Counted from the first letter of the stretch, positions 8,469 through 16,568 are shown. The stretch is 33,171 nt of DNA from Streptococcus sp. A12 (GCF_905372335.1 NZ_CAJPOU010000017.1:1-33171), one strand, 5' to 3'. Made by a program: numbers and translations. Notes: generated by a model not told the origin, from the sequence alone.

Positions 8469-8933
8469 ATGAAGGTTCTAAGAGAGATTGGCATCATAGC
8501 CCGAGCATTAGATTCGATTGCCAATATTGAGTTCCGAGATTTGGAGCTGGCAAGAGGCCAATACCTGTATTTAGTACGGATTGGGGAGCAACCAGGAATT
8601 ATTCAAGAGGAGTTATCCGATTTATTAAAAGTAGACCGCTCAACAGTAGCCCGCTCTGTTAAAAAATTAGCTGATAAAGGATTTATCCGAGAATTAAATG
8701 ATCCTTCCAATCAAAAGATAAAAAAATGGATCCTGACGGAAAAGGGTCAAGCACTTTATCCTTTTATCCTTGCTGAGCATGCTTATTCTGAAAAGGCTGC
8801 CTTAAAGGGATTTTCAAAGCCAGAAATCCTTCAACTAGAGGAATGGCTTGCTAAAATGAGAGAAAACGTAGCGGCGGATTGGGAGCTAGTGAAAAAAGGT
8901 CAAAAAAGAAACTATAGTGAGGTAAAGAAATGA
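8469..8933 (+). CDS. MarR-family transcriptional regulator
   Basis: Winged-helix regulator of 154 aa. LARGQYLYLVRIGEQPGIIQEELSDLLKVDRSTVARSVKKLADKGFI (about residues 27-75) is the MarR DNA-binding core, followed by the wing (DPSNQKIKKWILTEKG) and a long C-terminal dimerisation helix. A GGAAAGGAGG ribosome site precedes the ATG. Its stop overlaps the start of the next gene as ATGA, so the two proteins are coupled. The inverted repeat in the promoter is the likely operator. Its ligand is unknown. Confidence 0.9.
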   Translation: MKVLREIGIIARALDSIANIEFRDLELARGQYLYLVRIGEQPGIIQEELSDLLKVDRSTVARSVKKLADKGFIRELNDPSNQKIKKWILTEKGQALYPFILAEHAYSEKAALKGFSKPEILQLEEWLAKMRENVAADWELVKKGQKRNYSEVKK

Positions 8934-9637
8934 AATTTACAGTAGATCAGGCATTTTGGGATTTGTTTCCCCAAGCAAAAGTAGTGGTGATGACAGTAGA
9001 AGGTATTGACAATCATGTCGATGAGAGCAAGGATCCATATTTTAAGGATCTGCTCGACAAGGGAGTCGCACGATCAAAAGAATATATTGATGAAGATCAG
9101 TTCACTGCTAGTCCAGTCGTTCAAGAATGGCGTCAGGCTTTTACCAAATTTAAGACCAAAAAAGGAGCTCGTTCTTCCATTGAAGCCCTATTGAAACGTG
9201 TGTCGCAAGGACGGGAGTTTTATCCGATTAATCCTTTGGTTGATCTCTACAATAGTGTTTCGCTAGCCTATGCTATCCCCTGTGGTGGTGAGGATATGGA
9301 AAAATTAGCTGGAGGCTTATCCTTAGGAAAAGCTAAGGGGGGAGAGCCATTCTTCCCGCTAGGAGCTGAGGAAGACGCTCCTGCTTTGCCGGAAGAGATC
9401 ATTTATTATGATCAAGAAGGGGCTGTTTGCCGTTGTTTGAATTGGAGAGAGGCTCAAAGAACCATGCTGACAGAAGAAACACGACAGGCTATTCTTGTGA
9501 TGGAGGCAGTGACTGAAGAGCAAGCAGGACGGGCCAAAGAAGCAATGGACGAATTAAAAGGCTTGGTCAAGGACTACTTTGGTGTGGAAGGAAAGATTTA
9601 TTATGTAAGCGCCCAAGTATCTAGTCTAGAAGTATAA
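8930..9637 (+). CDS. B3/B4 tRNA-binding domain protein
   Basis: Protein of 235 aa resembling the B3/B4 (editing) domain of phenylalanyl-tRNA synthetase beta chain, present here as a stand-alone protein. Supporting segments are YPINPLVDLYNSVSLAYAIPCGGEDMEKL (about residues 97-125) and EEIIYYDQEGAVCRCLNWREAQRT (about 155-180). Such proteins may hydrolyse misacylated tRNA or bind small ligands, but the actual role is not established. Coupling to a MarR regulator suggests induced expression, which is unusual for a housekeeping editing enzyme. It ends at a bidirectional terminator. Confidence 0.8.
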   Translation: MKFTVDQAFWDLFPQAKVVVMTVEGIDNHVDESKDPYFKDLLDKGVARSKEYIDEDQFTASPVVQEWRQAFTKFKTKKGARSSIEALLKRVSQGREFYPINPLVDLYNSVSLAYAIPCGGEDMEKLAGGLSLGKAKGGEPFFPLGAEEDAPALPEEIIYYDQEGAVCRCLNWREAQRTMLTEETRQAILVMEAVTEEQAGRAKEAMDELKGLVKDYFGVEGKIYYVSAQVSSLEV

Positions 9638-9678
9638 AAAAATACCGTCAGAGACCATATGAGTTCTGGCGGTTTTTT
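9636..9678. terminator. Bidirectional terminator between the B3/B4 gene and gtrA
   Basis: ACCGTCAGA (9644-9652) pairs with TCTGGCGGT (9664-9672) with one G-T pair. An A run lies on the left and a T run on the right, so it can stop transcription from the plus-strand unit and from the minus-strand gtrA-like gene. Confidence 0.82.
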
Positions 9679-9693
9679 ATAGTTATTTGAAAC

Positions 9694-10131
9694 TTACTTC
9701 TTATTTCGGAAGACAAAAAGTTTACTGAAAATATAGTTCAAAATGACAATCATAAATTGGGCAGCAAAGGTTTCGATGGTATTGATAGCCGTCCGATTCA
9801 TATTGACAAACTGACCAATGATTTGCGGATACTGGGTTACAAAGATGGTGGTCATCAAGAGGTCCAGCACCAGAGTTCCCATTCTAGCAAAAGAGAAAAC
9901 AATCAACCGTTTCATCCAGCCTTTTCTTTCTTGTTTAAAGACAATCGTATCATTGGTAGCAAAGGCAAAAAGAATTCCTGCAATATTTCCAATCAAGGTA
10001 GCTAGCTGTTCCTGGTCTGTCAGTTGGAAAACAATCAGCCGAGTAGCAACGGATACAATCGTTGTAGCAACACCAAAGATCAGGTAGGCTAAAATTTCAT
10101 TATCAAAGATTCGATTAAGTAGTTTTTTCAT
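9694..10131 (-). CDS. GtrA-like membrane protein
   Basis: Small membrane protein of 145 aa with four hydrophobic segments (about residues 13-32, 43-60, 77-98 and 112-135), typical of the GtrA family. Members are associated with moving lipid-linked sugars across the membrane for cell-envelope glycosylation. There is no usable ribosome site directly before the ATG. A -10-like TAGACT (minus strand, 10138-10143) with an upstream TGA ends only 6 bases from the ATG, so the transcript may be leaderless or nearly so. It is transcribed divergently from queT, with no glycosyltransferase gene beside it. Confidence 0.82.
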   Translation of the reverse strand: MKKLLNRIFDNEILAYLIFGVATTIVSVATRLIVFQLTDQEQLATLIGNIAGILFAFATNDTIVFKQERKGWMKRLIVFSFARMGTLVLDLLMTTIFVTQYPQIIGQFVNMNRTAINTIETFAAQFMIVILNYIFSKLFVFRNKK

Positions 10132-10161
10132 ACAATTAGTCTATCATAATTTCCTTATTTA

Positions 10162-10170
10162 TGCTATACT
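10162..10170 (+). promoter_or_regulatory. queT extended -10 promoter
   Basis: TGCTATACT: an extended -10 (TGC) with TATACT at 10165-10170 and no clear -35. A start near 10177 would give a leader of about 115 bases that contains the whole riboswitch. Confidence 0.6.
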
Positions 10171-10207
10171 TATAAAGTTGATTTGTTGCTTTGAAATCTA
10201 TTAGTTT

Positions 10208-10288
10208 GGGTCATCGGCAAAGATCAACCCTTGGTGCTTAGCTTCTTTCACCAAGCATATTAGACGCGGTAAAACCGCTAAAGGAGAA
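10208..10288 (+). promoter_or_regulatory. preQ1-II riboswitch controlling queT
   Basis: The leader matches the preQ1-II (COG4708) riboswitch as I recall it from pneumococcus. Stem CTTGGTG / CACCAAG (10230-10236 with 10249-10255) encloses CTTAGCTTCTTT, followed by CATATTAGACGCGG, hairpin GCGGT-AAA-ACCGC (10266-10278) and the conserved AAAGGAG (10280-10286), which is also the queT ribosome site. An optional upstream stem is visible as GGGT (10208-10211) with ACCC (10227-10230). In this class, ligand binding sequesters the ribosome site, so preQ1 should switch off translation of the transporter. Confidence 0.93.
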
Positions 10289-10292
10289 AACG

Positions 10293-10802
10293 ATGAAAAA
10301 CTATACTGTTCGTGACTTGGCACAGATTGCCCTAGTTGCAGCTCTCTATGTGGCCTTGACCATTACGCCCCCGTTGAATGCCATCGGAAGCAATGAGATC
10401 CAATTCCGTGTTTCTGAAATGCTCAACTTCATGGCTTTCTACAATCGAAAATACATTTGGTCTGTTACCATTGGGTGTATGATTTCTAACTTCATGAGTT
10501 ACGGAATTGTCGATTTGATCGTTGGTGGTGGATCTACCTTGGTCTTTGTAACACTTGGGGTTTACCTATTTAAACAATTTGAAAAGGAAGAGCTCTTTAA
10601 TGGATGGATTCGCAAGGATCATTTCTTATTTTCAATTTTCTTTGCCCTCTCTATGTTCACGATTGCCTTAGAATTGCATATTATAAACGAAACACCATTC
10701 TTCTTGAATTGGTTGACTACTGGTTTGGGTGAATTCGCTTCTCTGATTGTCGGAGCGATTCTGATCAAACGAATTTCAAATCATATTGATTTAACTCAAT
10801 AA
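10293..10802 (+). CDS. queT: QueT queuosine-precursor (preQ1) ECF transporter S component
   Basis: Membrane protein of 169 aa with about five hydrophobic helices. MKNYTVRDLAQIALVAALYVALT and GSNEIQFRVSEML are hallmarks of the QueT (COG4708) substrate-binding subunit of ECF transporters. It takes up a queuosine precursor with the shared ECF energising module, whose genes are not in this window. The preQ1-II riboswitch directly upstream supports the substrate, and its ribosome site lies inside the riboswitch. The gene stands alone between its riboswitch and a strong terminator. Confidence 0.94.
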   Translation: MKNYTVRDLAQIALVAALYVALTITPPLNAIGSNEIQFRVSEMLNFMAFYNRKYIWSVTIGCMISNFMSYGIVDLIVGGGSTLVFVTLGVYLFKQFEKEELFNGWIRKDHFLFSIFFALSMFTIALELHIINETPFFLNWLTTGLGEFASLIVGAILIKRISNHIDLTQ

Positions 10803-10807
10803 ATTAA

Positions 10808-10838
10808 GAGTCTGAAGCCTTGCTTCAGGCTTTTTTTA
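10808..10838 (+). terminator. Terminator after queT
   Basis: CTGAAGC-CTT-GCTTCAG (10812-10828), extended by a G-C and a T-G pair, followed by eight T. Confidence 0.9.
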
Positions 10839-10928
10839 CTCATTGAAGTAGGATTTCGGATGGGTAGTAAAAAAATGCTTTTTTTTCTAGTGGGAAGTAG
10901 TCAGACAGGCCACAGTAAAGCGTTTTTA

Positions 10929-10937
10929 TGGTAAAAT
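10929..10937 (+). promoter_or_regulatory. ligA extended -10 promoter placed at the start codon
   Basis: TGG followed by TAAAAT at 10932-10937. Only AGAAGT separates it from the ATG at 10944, so the expected transcript start falls on or next to the A of the ATG. No Shine-Dalgarno is present. No good -35 is seen at 16-18 bases. Confidence 0.6.
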
Positions 10938-10943
10938 AGAAGT

Positions 10944-12902
10944 ATGGAAACCAGAATAAAAGAGTTAGTAAATCTACTCAACCAATATGCGGAAGAATAT
11001 TATACCAAAGATGCTCCCTCGGTATCTGATCAAGAATATGATCGTCTATACCGAGAACTTGTAGAATTAGAAGAAGCCTATCCAGAACTAGTCCAACCAA
11101 ATAGTCCAACTCATCGGGTAGGAGGAACCATTCTCAAAGGATTTGAAAAATACCAGCATACTTACCCGCTTTATAGCTTGCAGGACGCCTTTTCTTATGA
11201 AGAATTGGTGGCCTTTGACCAACGGGTTCGCAAGGAATTTCCATCTGTCACCTATGTATGTGAGTTAAAAATAGATGGTCTATCTATTTCACTTTCTTAT
11301 GTGGATGGTGTCCTCGAAATTGGTGCTACGCGGGGGGATGGGAGTGTTGGAGAAAATATTACCGAGAACCTCAAGCGAGTTCGCGATATTCCTCTAGTTC
11401 TACCGGAACCTCTTACATTAACCGTTCGCGGAGAATGTTACATGCCCCGTGCGTCTTTTGATGCCGTAAATTTGTCCCGCCAAGAAAATGGAGAGGCAGA
11501 GTTTGCGAATCCTCGAAATGCTGCAGCCGGTACTCTTAGACAGTTAGATACGAAAATTGTTGCGGAGCGCAAGCTCGCGACCTTCCTCTACCAGGAAGCT
11601 AGTCCTACTGATCAAGCGACCCAAGAGAAGGTATTAGCCAAACTAAACCGCCTCGGTTTTGTCGTCAATCCTCATCACAAGACAGCGACCAGTATCGAGC
11701 AAGTCTGGGCTTATATTCAAGAAGTTGCAGCCATGCGCGATCAACTTCCATATGATATTGACGGGGTCGTGATTAAAGTAAATGATCTAGCTGTTCAAGA
11801 AGAACTTGGCTTTACCGTCAAGGCTCCCAAATGGGCAGTGGCTTACAAATTCCCAGCTGAGGAGAAAGAAGCAAAACTCTTGTCAGTTGATTGGACAGTC
11901 GGTCGGACTGGAGTGGTGACACCAACGGCTAATTTGACTCCCGTTCAGCTGGCAGGGACGACGGTTAGTCGTGCTACTCTCCATAATGTAGATTACATTG
12001 CTGAGAAAGATATCCGCAAGGACGATACGGTTATTGTTTATAAGGCCGGGGACATTATCCCAGCTGTCTTGCGTGTTGTCATGGATAAACGAGTATCAGA
12101 AGAGCGATTAGAGATTCCGAGCCATTGTCCGAGTTGTCAGAGCGAGCTCCTTCATTTTGAAGATGAAGTGGCCTTGCGTTGTATCAACCCCCGTTGTCCG
12201 GCTCAAATCAAGGAAGGCCTAGCTCACTTTGCCAGCCGAGATGCCATGAACATTACTGGCTTGGGGCCAGCAGTGGTTGAAAAACTGTTTTCTAAAGAAC
12301 TGGTTCAAGATGTAGCAGGTATTTATCGCCTGACCGTGGATGATCTCTTACAATTGGATGGATTTAAAGAAAAATCTGCCCAAAAATTAGTAGATGCTAT
12401 TCAGACATCGAAGGGGAATTCTGCTGAAAAACTATTGTTTGGTCTGGGAATTCGTCATGTGGGAAGTAAGGCTAGCCAGCTCTTGCTCCAGGAATTCCAT
12501 TCCATTCCAACTATAGCAGATGCAGAGGTTGAAAAGATTGCGGCGATAGACAGTTTAGGAATGGTGGTTGCTGAAAGTCTTAAGCGTTATTTTGCCCAGG
12601 AAGGCTCTCAACTTCTTTTAGAAGAGCTTAAGGATGCTGGGGTAAACTTAGATTACCTTGGACAAAAGGTTGTAGCAGATGCTCCTTTGTCCGGTAAAAC
12701 AGTTGTCTTAACTGGTAAACTGGAACGTCTGACACGTTCGGAAGCCAAGGCTAAATTAGAAGCCTTAGGGGCTAAAGTCACAGGTTCCGTGTCCAAAAAA
12801 ACTGACCTATTAGTAGCAGGTCGCGATGCGGGAAGTAAATTAAGCAAAGCGCAGGAATTATCGATTGAAATACAGGATGAAGCCTGGCTTGAAAGATTAT
12901 AG
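10944..12902 (+). CDS. ligA: NAD-dependent DNA ligase LigA
   Basis: Seals nicks during replication and repair, using NAD+. At 652 aa it is full length. The domains are: adenylation domain with the AMP-accepting lysine K109 in ELKIDG, the SVGENITENL and NPRNAAAGTLRQLD motifs, an OB fold, a four-cysteine zinc finger (CPSC then CINPRC, about residues 395-421), helix-hairpin-helix repeats and a C-terminal BRCT domain (about 575-652). The start has no ribosome site and abuts an extended -10, so the mRNA is probably leaderless. The lipid kinase gene begins 9 bases after the stop. Confidence 0.97.
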   Translation: METRIKELVNLLNQYAEEYYTKDAPSVSDQEYDRLYRELVELEEAYPELVQPNSPTHRVGGTILKGFEKYQHTYPLYSLQDAFSYEELVAFDQRVRKEFPSVTYVCELKIDGLSISLSYVDGVLEIGATRGDGSVGENITENLKRVRDIPLVLPEPLTLTVRGECYMPRASFDAVNLSRQENGEAEFANPRNAAAGTLRQLDTKIVAERKLATFLYQEASPTDQATQEKVLAKLNRLGFVVNPHHKTATSIEQVWAYIQEVAAMRDQLPYDIDGVVIKVNDLAVQEELGFTVKAPKWAVAYKFPAEEKEAKLLSVDWTVGRTGVVTPTANLTPVQLAGTTVSRATLHNVDYIAEKDIRKDDTVIVYKAGDIIPAVLRVVMDKRVSEERLEIPSHCPSCQSELLHFEDEVALRCINPRCPAQIKEGLAHFASRDAMNITGLGPAVVEKLFSKELVQDVAGIYRLTVDDLLQLDGFKEKSAQKLVDAIQTSKGNSAEKLLFGLGIRHVGSKASQLLLQEFHSIPTIADAEVEKIAAIDSLGMVVAESLKRYFAQEGSQLLLEELKDAGVNLDYLGQKVVADAPLSGKTVVLTGKLERLTRSEAKAKLEALGAKVTGSVSKKTDLLVAGRDAGSKLSKAQELSIEIQDEAWLERL

Positions 12903-12910
12903 AGGCATGT

Positions 12911-13879
12911 ATGGAAAATAAGATTAAAAAAGCACGAGTGATATATAATCCGACCTCTGGTCAGGAAATCATTAAAAAGAATATCGCAGAAGTTTTGGAT
13001 GTGTTAGAGGATGTTGGCTATGAAACAAGTGCCTATCAGACCACTCCAGAGCCCCTTTCAGCTCAATTAGAAGCAGAACGAGCTGCAAAAGCTGGTTTTG
13101 ATTTGATAATTGCTGCTGGAGGAGATGGGACTATTAATGAGGTTGTCAATGGGGTTGCTAGCTTGCAACACCGTCCAAAGATGGCTTTTATTCCAACTGG
13201 AACAACCAACGATTATGCTCGTGCACTGAAGATTCCAATGGGAGACCCAGTCGCAGCTGCACGGATCATTGAGAAGAATCAAACTATTCAAATGGACATT
13301 GGCCGTGCTTACAGAAGTAAATATTTTATCAATATTGCTGCAGCAGGAACCTTGTCCGAATTAACCTTTAGCGTACCAAGTGAAGTGAAATCACGCTATG
13401 GCTACTTTGCTTATGTGGCCGAAGCTGTGAAAAAATTCCCTAAAAATAAAACCCGAAAGGTACGGATTGAACACGACAATGGGGTCTATGTTGGACCAGT
13501 TTCTCTTGTTTTCGCAGCATTGACCAATTCGATCGGTGGCTTTGAAAGTGTAGCACCAGATGCTAAACTTGATGATGGGAACTTTACCTTGATCTTAGTC
13601 AAAACAGCTAAATTATTTGAAATGCTGTCTCTCATTATGCAAGCTGTAAATGGTGGGAAACACGTTAATGATTCAAATATTGAATACCTCAAAACCTCTA
13701 AATTAAAAATTGAAGTTTTGGATCAGAAAGATGAGTTCAAGATTAATTTAGATGGCGAATACGGCGGAGATACACCGGTAGAACTGGAGGTTTTCCACAA
13801 TCACTTAGAATTTTTTGCCAACATCGATGAAATTAATGACGATGCTCTGGTCCGTTCAGAATATAAATCAGAAGAATAA
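12911..13879 (+). CDS. Diacylglycerol/lipid kinase (DgkB type)
   Basis: Soluble lipid kinase of 322 aa from the DAGK catalytic family. The nucleotide-binding motif is GGDGT at residues 70-74, continued by INEVVNG, and IPTGTTNDYARAL follows at about 97-109. Downstream, FINIAAAGTLSELTF and SIGGFESVAPDAKLDDGNFTLILV fit the second domain. DgkB in Gram-positive bacteria re-phosphorylates diacylglycerol released during lipoteichoic acid synthesis, so a link with the LTA synthase at 16.6-18.7 kb is plausible. The ribosome site AGAGG lies shortly after the ligA stop, so the two are probably co-transcribed. Confidence 0.87.
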   Translation: MENKIKKARVIYNPTSGQEIIKKNIAEVLDVLEDVGYETSAYQTTPEPLSAQLEAERAAKAGFDLIIAAGGDGTINEVVNGVASLQHRPKMAFIPTGTTNDYARALKIPMGDPVAAARIIEKNQTIQMDIGRAYRSKYFINIAAAGTLSELTFSVPSEVKSRYGYFAYVAEAVKKFPKNKTRKVRIEHDNGVYVGPVSLVFAALTNSIGGFESVAPDAKLDDGNFTLILVKTAKLFEMLSLIMQAVNGGKHVNDSNIEYLKTSKLKIEVLDQKDEFKINLDGEYGGDTPVELEVFHNHLEFFANIDEINDDALVRSEYKSEE

Positions 13880-13955
13880 TGGAGAATCATTGCTGAGAGT
13901 GGGTAATGCCAGCTTCTTCTTACTTAGTTAATTAGGAAATAGGAAATACAATACG

Positions 13956-16256
13956 ATGCATCAGTATCAAGTAAAAATCCACTACCATCATCCCGTCGGT
14001 GATTATTTTGCCCGTGACATGTGGAAGTGGCATGAAGGAGTATGGGGAGAGGAAGTTTCTTTCTCCAAGCTCGATTATTTTGGAGTTGAGGGGCTCTTAG
14101 TTTATAACTGTGAGACACCTCAACGCATTGGCCATGTCATCATCAAGGAAGGAAACTGGATCAGTCAGTCAGACGAATACCATATTGAGCTTTTGCCTGA
14201 AGGGAATGTGCGAGAAGTCTGGTTAATCAAAGGAGATGATACAGTTTATTATTCCTTGCAGGCTGCAATGACCAGTCATGAATATAGCCGTCGGAAGCCA
14301 CACGCTTTTGATATGGTGACGCACTATCAAGAATTTGATGCCAAATGGGGCTATCAGGGTTGGTTGGGATATCGCCAGCAAGATGATGATTATCGCTTTA
14401 AACTTTGGGCACCTACTGCCAATAAAGTAGACCTTCTCATCTATGATTCTGTCGCTAATGACAGCAAGGTCTGGAAGATTGTCCCAATGGTTCGTGGCCA
14501 GAGAGAATCTAGCGACCATGTTCGCAATAACTGTGGTGTCTGGTATGCGGATGTCATGGGAAACCTCAGTGGACTAGCCTATCAGTATAAGGTTTATTTT
14601 GATTACCATACTGAGATTGCGCGTGATCCTTATACGATCGCTACCAGTGAAAATGGGAAAAAATCTGCCATTCTTTCTCATCAGGATTGCATCTTCCCTG
14701 CCTTTCAGACAGAAACTTATGAAAAGGCTGACTGGCGTCTGGATAATCCTTGTCAGGCGGTTGTCTATGAAATGCATGTCCGGGATTTGACCATTTCTCC
14801 AACTTCCGGTGTGGATGAAGCCTATCGAGGAACCTACCGAGGAGCTCATCAGACTGGGACGAAGAACGCCCAAGGGGATGCCACAGCCTTTGACTACATC
14901 AAGGAATTAGGGGTCAATGTAGTCCAACTGCAACCAGTGACCGACCGCTATAAGACCTATGATGAAGACGGGAATGTCCTCTATAATTGGGGCTATGATG
15001 TGCAGAATTACTCTGCTCCAGAGACTAGTTACTCGACCAAACCTCACGACCCTAAGACCACCATGCGCGAGTTAAAAGAAATGATACACGCCTATCATGA
15101 AGCGGGTATTTCGGTAGTCATGGATGTGGTCTATAATCACATCTATTCGACAGAAGATGGAGCCTTTCAAACAACCGTTCCTGATTATTACTACCGGATG
15201 AATCCAAATGGATCCTTCCAAAATGGTACAGGAGTTGGGAATGAGACGGCCAGTGAGCATGAGATGTACCGCAAATTCATGATTGATTCCTTGACGTATT
15301 GGGTAACAGAATATAAGATTGACGGTTTCCGATTTGACTTAATGGGGATTCACGATGTGGATACCATGAATGAAATCCGTGAAGCCATGGACGCGATTGA
15401 TCCACGGATTCTCCTTTATGGAGAAGGTTGGGATATGGGGACAGGATTGGCTCCAGAAGATAAGGCTAAAAAGGACAATGCTTATCAAATGGCCCAAGTC
15501 GGTTTCTTTAATGATACTTCACGAGATGCCATTAAGGGAGCTGAAGTCTTCGGATCCATTAAACGTGGGTATGTTAGTCGCAAGTCTACAGAAGATATCA
15601 TTGCGCGCTCCGTACTTGGAAGTGCAGAGTTGGGATCTTTCCTAACTCCAAGTCAGGTCCTCAACTATGTAGAAGCCCATGACAACTACAACCTCTATGA
15701 TTTACTTTCTTATGTTCATCCAGATGATTCTCAGGAAAAAATTAAGAAGCAGGTAGAGGTAGCGACAGCCATGAATCTCCTCTTCCAAGGGATAGCCTTT
15801 ATGCAAGTTGGCCAAGAGTTCTTACGAACCAAGTTAGTTGCAACGGGTGAAGATGGGGAAGTGACACCTCAAGATCGAGAATGGGCCATGAATTCTTATA
15901 ATGCACCTGATGCTGTCAACCAAGTCGACTGGAATCTAGTGTCTGTAAATAAGGATACTGTTGACTATGTTCGCCAATTGATTCATTTGAAGAAGACCCT
16001 GCCTGCCTTGTCCCTTGAATCTTATGAGGAAATCTACCAACATGTCTTCGTGCATACAGCAGATATGGGCAGTGGTGTTGTTGTCTTTGAATTAAATTGG
16101 GACAAACACTACTATGTCATTTTTAACACCAGTGGACTACCATTCTATCTCCAGAACGCAGATCATCTTGAACTCCTTGTTGGAAATAGTCGAAATAAAC
16201 GTCCATTCTATGTTGAGAATTTAACAGCTTCCATCTTTGAATGGAGAAATAAATAA
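13956..16256 (+). CDS. Type I pullulanase, intracellular (GH13)
   Basis: Enzyme of 766 aa that cleaves alpha-1,6 branches in pullulan or glycogen-type glucans. There is no signal peptide or cell-wall anchor, so it acts in the cytoplasm. An N-terminal domain and a CBM48-like module (about residues 125-240) precede the GH13 barrel. Catalytic residues are the nucleophile D461 (DGFRFDLMG), acid/base E490 (YGEGWDMG) and D576 (VEAHDN). The type I signature reads YNWGYDV rather than the usual YNWGYDP. The ribosome site is weak (AGGAAA). The lipid kinase lies 76 bases upstream with no clear terminator between them. It ends at a strong hairpin. Confidence 0.92.
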   Translation: MHQYQVKIHYHHPVGDYFARDMWKWHEGVWGEEVSFSKLDYFGVEGLLVYNCETPQRIGHVIIKEGNWISQSDEYHIELLPEGNVREVWLIKGDDTVYYSLQAAMTSHEYSRRKPHAFDMVTHYQEFDAKWGYQGWLGYRQQDDDYRFKLWAPTANKVDLLIYDSVANDSKVWKIVPMVRGQRESSDHVRNNCGVWYADVMGNLSGLAYQYKVYFDYHTEIARDPYTIATSENGKKSAILSHQDCIFPAFQTETYEKADWRLDNPCQAVVYEMHVRDLTISPTSGVDEAYRGTYRGAHQTGTKNAQGDATAFDYIKELGVNVVQLQPVTDRYKTYDEDGNVLYNWGYDVQNYSAPETSYSTKPHDPKTTMRELKEMIHAYHEAGISVVMDVVYNHIYSTEDGAFQTTVPDYYYRMNPNGSFQNGTGVGNETASEHEMYRKFMIDSLTYWVTEYKIDGFRFDLMGIHDVDTMNEIREAMDAIDPRILLYGEGWDMGTGLAPEDKAKKDNAYQMAQVGFFNDTSRDAIKGAEVFGSIKRGYVSRKSTEDIIARSVLGSAELGSFLTPSQVLNYVEAHDNYNLYDLLSYVHPDDSQEKIKKQVEVATAMNLLFQGIAFMQVGQEFLRTKLVATGEDGEVTPQDREWAMNSYNAPDAVNQVDWNLVSVNKDTVDYVRQLIHLKKTLPALSLESYEEIYQHVFVHTADMGSGVVVFELNWDKHYYVIFNTSGLPFYLQNADHLELLVGNSRNKRPFYVENLTASIFEWRNK

Positions 16257-16288
16257 AAAAAAGATTGGGATTTCCCAATCTTATTTCA
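16255..16288 (+). terminator. Terminator after the pullulanase gene
   Basis: AAGATTGGGA (16261-16270) pairs with TCCCAATCTT (16273-16282), with A-rich sequence before it and a short T-rich tail. The stem is identical to that of the terminator at 16535-16568. Confidence 0.8.
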
Positions 16289-16310
16289 AATAGAAGATAA
16301 TGCCCTCTTA

Positions 16311-16447
16311 AAAACTTTCCTTAGGTGAGTACGGACGTCAGCGAACTTCTCTGAAGTTCCAAGACTTAGTTTTGAACCTAAAGTTTCAAAACTCCCGAGT
16401 ACTTGAAACACTATGTTTCAAGTACTTTTCTCACAGCGGAAAGTTTT
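16311..16447. other. Structured three-hairpin cloverleaf element in the convergent intergenic gap
   Basis: This element fills the gene-free gap 16257-16560. An outer helix pairs AAAACTTTCC (16311-16320) with GGAAAGTTTT (16438-16447), continued by GTGAG (16325-16329) with CTCAC (16430-16434). Inside are three hairpins: GAACTTC-TCT-GAAGTTC (16343-16359); AGTTTTGAA / TTCAAAACT (16368-16376 with 16385-16393); and the 13-bp AGTACTTGAAACA-CTA-TGTTTCAAGTACT (16398-16426). All stems are perfect. There is no ORF. It could be a small RNA, or a copy of a dispersed intergenic repeat of the BOX/RUP type. I found no other copy in this window. Confidence 0.7.
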
Positions 16448-16534
16448 AGATTTGCTTTAATAATCCAAGGTAATAGAAGTGTTTTTTGAAAAACAGTCCA
16501 GCTTCCTTAAAGTAAAAACAGTTTGTCTATATTC

Positions 16535-16568
16535 AAAAATAAGATTGGGAGGTCCCAATCTTATTTTT
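16535..16568 (-). terminator. Terminator overlapping the ltaS stop
   Basis: AAAAATAAGATTGGGA (16535-16550) pairs perfectly with TCCCAATCTTATTTTT (16553-16568) around a GG loop. Read on the minus strand it ends in T-rich sequence, and its stem includes the ltaS stop codon (16561-16563). It may also work on the plus strand. Confidence 0.85.
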
